Source of the DNA: Euprymna scolopes
Taxonomy: Eukaryota; Mollusca; Cephalopoda; Sepiida; Sepiolidae
Length of the DNA: 32,420 bases
Direction: 5' to 3'
NCBI GenBank assembly: GCA_024364805.1
Contig: CM044522.1
Location: forward strand, 52,929,949-52,962,368
Position numbers and translations under genes: made by a program. Numbering within the stretch: position 1 is the stretch's first letter; every line of letters starts with the position of its first letter. This document shows positions 12,401 to 23,500 of this stretch, one piece after another. The notes beneath the pieces are model-generated. The model was not told where the DNA came from. It was given only the letters and a program-made list of their open reading frames with translations, and searched no databases.

Positions 12401-15400
12401 ATATTTTTAAATAAAGAATGAATATTCTTAAATAGAATCATTAAAAAAAAAATCCTTTTCTGTTTTGGAAGTTTTGCAATGACGACTCATGATTCAAATT
12501 ATTTGACTTCTCATCTTAAATGTTATTCACACAACTTTTCAGCTGATGTAACCAACCTTTTATTCCAGGCAAATCTGGTCGAACTTGGGAATCTTCATAG
12601 ATTAAACAAAAGAATTTGTTCTATTTCATAAAGATTCCAGAGATGCAAGATGCACTCAAAGGTTGGATATTATATCAACCAAAATGTGAGAATAAAACTC
12701 GAGATGAGAACAATAGTCTGAAGAATCCAAATAATATAAATAATCATTTAAGCAAATTGTCTAAACTTTTCATGATAGATGATGTCCGAATGGTTTAAAA
12801 AGGATGCGTCCTCCATAGTATCAGACCTCACCGAATGGTTAATTGTAGGCATAGACTGATTCATACCATCTAAAAAATTCCAACATAAACCTAACAGCCA
12901 GCCATGGTTTTCCCCAGAATGTGCTGCTGCCATTGCGCACAGAAATCACTTTTTCCATAGCTACCAACATAATAGATACACAGAGACTAAAGCTGCTTTC
13001 AGGAATGCCAGCAACCACTGTAAAAGAGTAATAAAAAATGCAAGAGCTATATGCCCAGTCTGTTAAATCCAAAGTAGTTGATCAGCAGCTTGGTTCCCAC
13101 CAGTTTTGGCAAATAACAAATAGGATCCTGAACAAAAGTGTGCGTTCTATTCCAACCATTATCAATGGACCAGAGGTCATCTCGTCAGCATCAGACAAGG
13201 CCAAATAGCCAAGAACTTTGCAGCTAATTCTACCCTATGCGACGAAGGCCATCAACTCCCCATATTTCCTCCTATAACACAGAACACGCTAGGTAACATA
13301 CATCTGTGCATGAGGTCGCCAAGCTAATCAAGAACCTTGATTCCAGTAAAGCAACTGGCCCTGACGGCATCCCAATTATAGTGTTAAAAAAGCTTCAACC
13401 AGAACTTGCTCCCATACTTACAAAACTGTTTAAGCGTTGCCTTAAGGAGAAGTGCTTTCCAACACCCTGGAAAACCTCATTAGTATGCCCTGTATTTAAG
13501 AACTCAGGTGAAAAGTCATCTCTCTCAGTACAGTCCAATAAGTCCTGTGTGTCATGAGTAAGTTGCTGGAATCTATATTAAATAGAGAAATAGTCAACCA
13601 CCTCAGCAGAAATAACCTTCTTAGTGACACGCAATATGGTTTCCGTTCTGCAAGATCTACCGCAGATGTGCTAACGGTTATATCTCATAGGATTAGTGAA
13701 TCTCTTGACAAAGGCTTCCTTTCTAGGGCAATTGCTCTTGACATATCAAAGGCCTTCGACAAGGTATGGCATAAGGGTCTACTTCACAAGATTTCCAGCT
13801 ACGGTATAATTGGAAATGTTCTATCATTAAATCATTTCTCTCTCATAGCTCATAATAGTTGATGGACAAAATCAGAGGCCTGCAGTATTAATGCTGGAGT
13901 CCCTCAAAGGTCCATCCTGGGCCCAACTCTCTTCCTGATCTACATCAATGATCTCCCTAAACACATACTTAAATCATTCATTGACATCTATGCTGATGAC
14001 ACGACCATCTACATATCAACATATCAAAGGCTGTAAATGAGAAAGCTCTCTCTGATTCTCTCTCCTCTGATCTCGAGCACGTGGTTCAGTGGGGGGGGGG
14101 AAGACGTGGCTGGTTACCTGTAATGCATCTAAAACCAAACTCCTATCTTTACATAAACACTGATCCCCATCTGGCATCAATTGAAATGGATGGCTCTCGT
14201 CTAGGAGAAGCCCCATGTTTTGACAAGCTTCTGGGCTTGACCTTCACTCCTGATCTGAAATGGAACACGTACATCACATCTGTTGCCAAGGTCGCTGCAA
14301 AGATGGTGGGATCCTTCTACCGCTTCAGAAGATATCTCACTACTGATGCAATTCTCTATCTATATAAAAGCCAAGTACGTCCAAGAATGGAATACTGCTG
14401 CCATATCTGGGCAGGAACTGCTAAAAACAGCCTATCCTGCCTTGACAGAGTACAAAATAGACTTTGTGGCTTAGTGGGGGATGCCCTTTTCTCTTCCCTG
14501 CAACCTCTCTCCCACAGAAGAGACGTTGCAAGCCTATCTTTGTTTTATCGTTATTTCCATGGCAGGTGCTCGTCTGAACTCCAATCTCTGGTCCCCCCTC
14601 GCCAATCTTTTACGAAAAACACCCATCTACTTGAATCCACTGTCAAAAATTTTCCCCACTCTTTATCTGTGCCTAAATCAAAACGTACATTCCATAAACA
14701 AAGCTTCTTTCTTAGAACTGCACACCTGTGGAACTCTGTTCCGTCTGCTTGCTTCCCACCTGACTACAACCTGGATGTCTTCAAGTCCAACGTAAACAAA
14801 TTCCTGATGAACCGCCCCCTTAAGTAGACACTTTATCAAATCTCCACACTAACATACTGTACTTGAAATAACCCTTATCCCTGAGTGGCTTCCGGACCTT
14901 GATAAGTGGTGACCACCTTGTTAAAAAAAAAAAAAAAAAAAAAAAGATACATTTAAAGCTTATCGATTGGATTGAGAGTAGCTATAATGATTGGATGGAT
15001 GGTAAATATTTTAACAGAGCCAAACATTGTTTTAAAGATATATAAAGTTTTAATAAGGTCTCACAGGGTGTGGAACTAGGTCTCACAAACCAACCAGTTC
15101 AGTGTGTGAAAATGGGTAAGTATAGTGAAATTTTCTTAAAGGTCAACTTAGTTATCCTAATTTATTTTTTTTTAGGTCACTTTGATAAAATTTGAAAGTA
15201 AACAATTTATTCTTTTCTTTTAATAAATGTACAATTCTTTTTTTTGCGTGTCATTAATGGTTGTTTTTCCGGGTTATAGATGATTTAAAAAAAAAAAAAA
15301 AATATTGGTGTCTTTCAACTTAATGTGCGCAATATTGCATCTATGTATATAAAAATAGCCTCATGTTAAAGAAAAACGGCCACTTAAGTGTTCAGTTGTT

Positions 15401-15799
15401 TTTTTTTCACATGCAAAAACAATCCAAGTTCAAAACTTGGTGAAATTTTGTCATATCTAATTCGGTTTCTATTTTAACATGAACCAAATCTTTTTTGTTG
15501 ATCTATACTACTATAATTTTTGTTGTTGTGTATTGAAAACCATTTTTTCTATTTATTTAAAAAGAAAATACAACTTTGTTATATATGGATGTTGAAATTA
15601 CATTCATCTGCAAAAGATCTAACTAATTTGCATATTCTTTTAAACAATCATTTTAATTAATTCCCTATTAGTTTTGTCGGTTTTCTTATGGGATGATCAT
15701 AGTTAATTATTACATATAATTATATTCATGCAGATATTCTACATGATTTATACTTACATAATATTTGCATAAAAGGGTTATAGTGAACAAACTTCTTCC

Positions 15800-15830
<31 letters not shown>

Positions 15831-17549
15831 GTATGCATATATAATTGTTCAACAAATTTTGTTTACCAAACTCCAGTCATTTTTTGGTCTACAGGCATAA
15901 AACTTGATATATAGAATATTCAAACCCATGTGAAATTTTATATTTGGGTAAATTGGTGCAAAAGTAAAAATTTAAAAAAAAAAAAAAATGGAATTTGCAA
16001 AGTGAAGGTCAAACAGTAATACAAATATGCATGCAGAACGTAATAGCTATTGGTCCATGTTTAAATTTTTAGCCTTGCAGCAAACATATCTTGATAGTTC
16101 AGGCATCAATATCAAAGGAAAAAGTAAATCCTAAGCTAAACGTTTTGGTTTTAATTCTTGGTGGTGGTGCACAATTTTTTTGATTTAACTTTTTAAATCA
16201 TTACTATACACTGGGTCCAATATAATACAATAAATACGAAATCTGCATAAATCAAAATACCATATGTAAGCGTATTTTACGAATGGGCAATGCTGGATGG
16301 CCTGCTTGTATACTATGAAAAGAAACATTTAACTTGATCTGTGCTATGAATCATTATGAAGATTATGCTGAAATTGAATCATATGAGCAAAGTTTCGTTT
16401 CTGTGTTATTTTTGCATGATTTTGTTTCGAGAATTTGCCATGTATTTAGTCTTCATCTAATAATTATTTTTTCTATTATAATTAGTTTTCATTTACCAGG
16501 AGATAAAAATTACCTTTGTAAGAATTTTTCACTTGTTTAAAGTGTACATTTTTAGTTATACACTGAAAATTTGATCTTGGCACACAAGATGGCAAATGAT
16601 TAATTTCCAACAAACTTTGAACAATAGATTTGATATCATTGTTTTTGTTTTGCAAAGATTTATGCATCAACATTAAAAGATTTTAAGTATAATGAAAATA
16701 AAGTTTTGTCTGTGATACTTAACTTAGAACCTAACTTCAATGTCATTGTCACATTGAAACCAAATTGAAATATTGTGATTGGAAGGCATAGAAAAAAATG
16801 AAAAAATTAATAGAAAAAAATTTCAGTTACAGAAAAAGATGGGGTAAAAACTTAGGATTAACTACTTTACTACCGAGAAAGAAGAAACATGATTTGATTG
16901 AAAATTTCAAATTAATGGCATTTCTATGGTAGATATTTAATATTTCTCTTTGCTCTGGAAAATTGTCAAAAACTTTATAGAAAATTTTTTCATGTTATTA
17001 CAGATGGCACAGATTTTTACGAACTTTTTGTATTGCCATATGTGTGAACAGCATTTTTGACCTAGTTCTCAAATTTGAAATGGCATTTTTGTTGGTCTGT
17101 CAGCATTTTTATAAGAGATAATTCTGTCTGTAGATCATGCATCATTTGAAATTGCATATTCATTTCTAAATATGCAGATTCAATTGAAGCTTTCATATTT
17201 CCTGTTTGCAGTCAACATTTCTCTTCGTCAAAGTTTTTCAAACTAATTATAATAAATAATTACGAGGAATGCATACACATCTATCTATACAGGGCTCTTT
17301 CAGTCTTTAACAGACTATGGATACTCACAAAGGTTGCTTGCACGTGAATTTTTGTGGCAGGAAGTGCGCAATCTCCAATCACACTTCTCCTGATTCGACA
17401 TTGTTAAATACCAGTGGCAAGTGAAGTACAAGACGACTGGAAACAAATGCCGAGATAAGTGGAGAACACATACAACGCCTAGAAATCCCAAATGGTCACC
17501 CATCTGGTACTAACTAGGCTCAACATATCAACATCTCTCTCTCTCTCTC

Positions 17550-17595
<46 letters not shown>

Positions 17596-20500
17596 CGAGA
17601 GAGATATTAAATAGAACAAAGATGTCTGAAATTCTGATGAATCGTTCAAAGATTTAGATTGCTTTTTGGAAATGAAGACAATGGGGAAAAATTATCAAAC
17701 AAAAGAGGATACTAATTGCATTTCTTCATGAAATGTATCTCCAGGCTGTTTCGGATAATTTTTTGGATATATTCTTTAAGAATCTTTTCAAGTATTTAAA
17801 TTATGATAAAGTGCAACAGATGATTCTCTGTATTATTGATGGGTTTGAGAGATGGAGACTATAAAGCACACAAATATCAGAAGAGAATGACCTCCACCAC
17901 AATGATTTGTGCCATATTAAAAAAAACTTTGAAATTTTAGGTTGTTCGGTTTATTGGCCTATCAACAGCTGCATGGTCATTTAAGGCCAAATAAGTTTTT
18001 AAAAAATTTTTTTTATTTTATTGGGGTTTGTCTTAGTAAAATAGGTGTTCTTTATTTTCCAGTATGTCGAGGTGAAATTAGAGTAAAAGATTTGGGTTGA
18101 AATTTTTTTTTTAAGGTAGATTTATGTTTTGGAAAAGAGATTTACCTCATTCAAGTAATTTAGAATTGTTTTTCCATTTATATTTTCAAAAAGATCTTTA
18201 ATGCTGTTAGTGCTGTAGTGTTTTTGGCACAGGGGAGCTAGGTCAATGCAAGTTAGAAAATGTTTAACAGTTTAGCTTTCTTGGCAAGGTAGGCATTCGG
18301 GTGGATTTTCTCCTTTTAATAGGAATGAGTAGGTGATATTCGTGTGCTCTGTTCTTAATCTTGTAATAATCACCTCTTCTTTCCGGTTTAGTTTAGATTT
18401 GGGACTCCATTCTCCAAGTGTAGGTTTGATTTCTTGTAGCTTGTTTTTTGTATAAGTGTTCCATTGTTGTTGACATTTTGTTTTGATGTATAGGTTTATG
18501 GTTGGTTTAAAGTTACTGTAGGGGATTTTTATGTTGGATATTTCCAGGTTTAGTGACTCTTTAGCAGCTAGGTCAGCTTTTGTGTTTCCTAGGATGCCAA
18601 TATGGCTTGGGATCCAGTATCGGATGATTTGTTTTTGAATATGAAGAAAATCAAGTTTGTTTAATAGATTAGTTATTAGCGGATTGCGAGTGTTCTTTTC
18701 TTTTTTTTCGAAAATATTATAAACTTGTTTGCTTGATTGGCACTTACAATATTAAGAGCCAGGTTTATTGCTGAAGCTTCAACACTGAAGATGGAAGACC
18801 TATCAGGTAGGCATTTTGGATTTTTCTTGCCGATAAATAGTTTCTGACTTTTTTTTTTGGTTTTAGCTCCGTCAGTATAAATGTGTTCATAATTTGGATA
18901 GTCATGAAGGATGTCATCTATTTTTTCCATAAAGATGAGTTTAATTGTGTTGTATTTGGGGTATTTTGAGAGATTTAATAGTATAGTAGTATGTTTTGGA
19001 TGTTTGGGTGGGTTTACAGAGGTTTTGGAAAGCCAGGGTAGATGTTTGAGTGTAGAAGCTTTGTGGATTTGCAAGATGTTAATTTTGGCTTCATCTTTTA
19101 TTTCTTTCATGTGGAGACCATAAGGCTTGATTGCTTTTTCTTTTTTTTGTAATAGGGTTTGGTGTCTGGGGTGAGAGACACTGGTATATAGGGATCGAGG
19201 TGTTAGATGCAAGTTTTGTATAGTATTGTAGGGCTAATTTTGTCCGTTTCATTTCAAGTGTAGGTTCATTCATTTCTGCATAGAGACTCTTGACTAGTGT
19301 AGTGGTAAATGCTCCAAGTGCTAGTCGGAGTCCTTGGTGGTGAATTGTGTTGAGTTCTCTAATGTAGAATTTTCTTATTGGACCGTAGATAAAGCAGCCA
19401 TAGTCCAACTTTGATCTTATCAGTGTTTGGTAGAGTTTTAGAATTGTTTTACGATCAGCTCCCCAGTTGCATCCTTTGGTTGCATTTTTTTCTTAAGTAA
19501 TGTGGGGTGTGAAGATGAGTTTTTTGTCAAAGGTGATTCCAAGATATTTGTATTGATTTGTAACTGTTAGTTTATTGTTAATTTTTAGCTCAGGGTAAAG
19601 ATGCATTTTTCTTGTTGGCAGAAGCGGACACATTTTTTTTTTGCTTGAGAAAAGCTGAAATCGTTTTTGATAGCACAGTTGCTTATTTTGTTGATGCATA
19701 GTTGTAGGTGTCGTTCAATAGTGTTCATATGTTTGGCCTTAAAACTTAGAGGTCGTCAACATCGATGACATAGTTTGTTCTGGAGTTTATGTTATTAGCT
19801 ATATTGTTCATTTTCACATTAAAAAGTGTGACTGAAAGAATCCACTTTGGGGAACTCCCAGTTCTTGTTTTTGAGATTTTGATGTTTCCTAGTCTTACTT
19901 GAAAGGTTCTATCACTCAGTTTTTGATAAATGTTGGCATTCTGCCTTTTAGACCTAGTTCATACAGGTCTTAATATTCCGTACTTCCAAGTGGTATTGAA
20001 GGCTTTTTCTATGTCAAAAAAAACTTACATGTTCTTTGAGGATGAAGACTTCTCTAATATAGGTTTCCAAATTTATGATGTGGTCAATAGGGTTTCTGCC
20101 CTTTTGGAAGCCTGCTTGGTGTTCAGAGATTAGGTGATTTCTTTCTAGATACCAGGTTAGTCATCTATTGATCATTCACTCGAGAGTTTTGCAGATGCAG
20201 CTTGTAAAGTGCAATTGGATGGTAGTTTATTGCATCTGAGGGGTCATTTGAAGGTTTAGGTATGGGAATTATAATGGCGTGTCTCCAAGTGTCAGGGAAT
20301 TTTTCATTGATCCAGATATCATTGAAAATTTTGAAGAGGTATTCTTTTGATTTCATTGGCAATTCTTTTAGGATAATATGGGATTTCATCGGGTCCGGCT
20401 GTTGAATTATGGGTGTTTTTGAGAGATTCTTCTAATTCGTACATAGTAAGGATTTGATTGTAGTATTCACTGTTGACTGAGTGGAAGCAGATTTGTTGTT

Positions 20501-23500
20501 GTTCTGTTTGGTTTTTGATGATTTGGAATTCATTGTTCCTATATTAGTTGGTGAGGAGTTTTTGGCAAAGTTTTCTGCTAAGATTTCAGCTATTTTTTCT
20601 TTCTTAGTGATTTTGATATTGTTTTCTTTTGTTTTGTTTTTTTACAGTGATCACCACTTATCAAGGNNNNNNNNNNNNNNNNNNNNNNNNNNNNNNNNNN
20701 NNNNNNNNNNNNNNNNNNNNNNNNNNNNNNNNNNNNNNNNNNNNNNNNNNNNNNNNNNNNNNNNNNNNNNNNNNNNNNNNNNNNNNNNNNNNNNNNNNNN
20801 NNNNNNNNNNNNNNNNNNNNNNNNNNNNNNNNNNNNNNNNNNNNNNNNNNNNNNNNNNNNNNNNNNNNNNNNNNNNNNNNNNNNNNNNNNNNNNNNNNNN
20901 NNNNNNNNNNNNNNNNNNNNNNNNNNNNNNNNNNNNNNNNNNNNNNNNNNNNNNNNNNNNNNNNNNNNNNNNNNNNNNNNNNNNNNNNNNNNNNNNNNNN
21001 NNNNNNNNNNNNNNNNNNNNNNNNNNNNNNNNNNNNNNNNNNNNNNNNNNNNNNNNNNNNNNNNNNNNNNNNNNNNNNNNNNNNNNNNNNNNNNNNNNNN
21101 NNNNNNNNNNNNNNNNNNNNNNNNNNNNNNNNNNNNNNNNNNNNNNNNNNNNNNNNNNNNNNNNNNNNNNNNNNNNNNNNNNNNNNNNNNNNNNNNNNNN
21201 NNNNNNNNNNNNNNNNNNNNNNNNNNNNNNNNNNNNNNNNNNNNNNNNNNNNNNNNNNNNNNNNNTTGTTTAGTGTATTTCCCAGTAATTTTGTTTATCA
21301 TGTTCTATATTTCCTTAGGTTTGGTGTTTGAATTTAGTTTGCTGACACAAGTTTTCCATGTTGATTGCTTAGCTTGCTTAATGGTTCCACGAGCTTTGGC
21401 TCTATTTTTTTTTTTGTAATTTTCTAAATTTTCTTTAGTTGGTTAGCTATTAAATTTTCTGAGTGCTGTTCGTCTGGATCCGAGTGCTTCTTTGCAATCT
21501 TTATTATACCAAGGCTTTTTATATCTTATTGATGAGGAGCTTTTAGGAATAGTTTTCTCAGCTATAATATTTAGAATGTTGGTGAAGTGGATGATGTCAT
21601 CTTTTCTTGAATTAGCTTCTTGCACTAGGTATGTGTGGCATATTTTTCTGAAATCTTCCCAGTTGGCCTTATGCAAGTTCCATCGGGGTGTTTTAGTGTT
21701 GTTCTCTGGTTCTTGACCTTCTAGGATGATTGGGAAGTGGTCACTCCCACAGGTCTCATGATGTACTTTCCATTTATATTCTGTGAAGATGCTGGGTTCG
21801 GATATAGTGAGGTCATTAGCCAAGAGTGTTCCAGAGCTAAGGTGAAGATAGGTGTTTGTTTGTTGCGTTGTTAAACAGACAGTTTGTTTTCATCTAGAAA
21901 ATTTTCGATAATTTTACCTTTTATGCTTGTTTGTTTCCCCAAAGTTCATTGTGGCTATTAAAGTCACCCATGAGAATAAAAGGTTTAGGGAGTGGTTGGA
22001 TCAATAAGTTGAAGTCTGTTTTATTTAAGTTTTCGTTAAGTGGCAGGTATAGTTATTGTTAGCGGTTTTCTTAGACTGATGTTTACTGCAACAGCTTGTA
22101 GTGTTGCATTCAGTTTCGTTTCACGTTGAATAATATTGTTAATCAGAATGGCTACTCCTCTGGAAGCTGTTTCCTTGTTTGTGTATATAGTCATAGGTTG
22201 TGTATCGTTTGATATGTAGTGTGTTCTGAATTTTCTTATAAGTTTTTTGTAGGCATATGACTGCTGGGTGAAAAAAGGCAATGAGAAGTTCAATTTGTTG
22301 AAATTAGCCTTTTCACCTCTAATGTTCCATTGAAGAAATACTGGTTTATAGATCATTGGTGGTGGGGTTATGATACTCTGTGTTTTTTTTGTTTTTTTTA
22401 GGTCTTCAAGTTGATAACGAGTTTTAGTATTGGTGTTGATATAAGGTATGGATTAAGTGTAAGTTGTTGAAGCTTTTCAATTAGCTTTGTTTTTTTTTTC
22501 TGCTTTTGGCTTGTCTTCTGTTTGGTCTTTTGTTTTGTTTTTTTTGTTTGGGGATCTAGAACTGGAATTAGTAATTAGGTATATTTCGTTTATGATTTGT
22601 GGCTAAGATTTCTTTTTCAGTTTTCCAGCGATCAGTTTTTGTAATAGACAGGTTGCTCGCCTTGACAGTTTATACATTTGGACTCATGACATTCTTGTTT
22701 ATTATGACTTATTTCTTTAAAGCCACATTTAGCGCACGTGGGATGACCTCTGCAGACACCTCTATGGTGACCAAATTTTTTACACTTGAAACATTTCAGA
22801 GGATCTGGGATGTATATTTCAACTGGTTCTATGGTGTAACCAATTTTAATTTTAAGTGGAATTTTTGGAGTGTTAAATGTGATAATATAAGTATGGATTG
22901 GTATTTTTTCTGGATTTTTCTTTAGATTATTTTATAGATTTTAATGACTCCTTGTTTGCTCAGTTCATTCTGGATTTCTTTTGGTGAAGCAAATGGTAGT
23001 TTCCGGCTTCGGATAACTCCTTTGGATTGATTTAGTCTATTGTGTGGGGTGACTTTAATGTTAATGTTATGGAAAGTTTTCATATTTTCTAAGTTTAGGC
23101 TTTAGCTTAGTCTCAATCTCGATTAATAGGTTACCATCTTTTGTTTTGTTTTTGTTTTTAACCATTTTTGGGTTTATTTTCCTGGTTAGCACTTTTTTGA
23201 TGAGAAAAGGAGACAATTTTGACATCAGAGTTTCATCCAGTGATTCTAATACATAGTACTTGGAGAAATCTGAATTTTCCTCACTTTCTGAGTCCGATAA
23301 GGAGCATTTGGGATTTTTTTTGGTTTTGACATAAATATGGATAAGAGTTTTGTTGGCTGTGTTCCCCACCCATCTCGGAGCCTGATATTGGGACTTGTCA
23401 AGTGGGAAACCGATTCACCTTGACAGAGTCAGGGCTACACAGGCAGTATACTCAGTCAAGTAAGAAATACCAAGCATCTGTCATTACCCAAATTTCACTA

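Larger units (their letters stand above)
18120..22370 (-). pseudogene. Broken ORF2 of I/Nimb-like LINE: endonuclease, reverse transcriptase, RNase H
   Basis: Islands in order on the minus strand: endonuclease start [17 protein letters not shown] (22336), [14 protein letters not shown] (about 21980-21940, the catalytic Asp/Asn box), GSDHFPIIL (about 21745); linker [20 protein letters not shown] (21500); then an interruption by LINE copy C and the gap. The RT resumes with [10 protein letters not shown] (about 20400), [16 protein letters not shown] and a YHPIAL box (about 20290-20240), [16 protein letters not shown] (about 20010), VDD catalytic box (about 19760), [12 protein letters not shown] (19530). 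After the [10 protein letters not shown] block (19400) comes RNase H with YTDGAKTK (18870) and [20 protein letters not shown] (about 18610-18555). It ends with the Cys-rich [10 protein letters not shown] tail (18290). At least several frame changes and stops make it non-functional. Confidence 0.85.

Noticed and set aside
17470-17526. 5S rRNA gene
   Set aside because: Only the 3' half is present and it is diverged; fused to non-5S sequence, so a SINE or pseudogene.
20481-21419. Long open frames on both strands across 20650-21300
   Set aside because: They are open only because the 599 N carry no stops; not genes.
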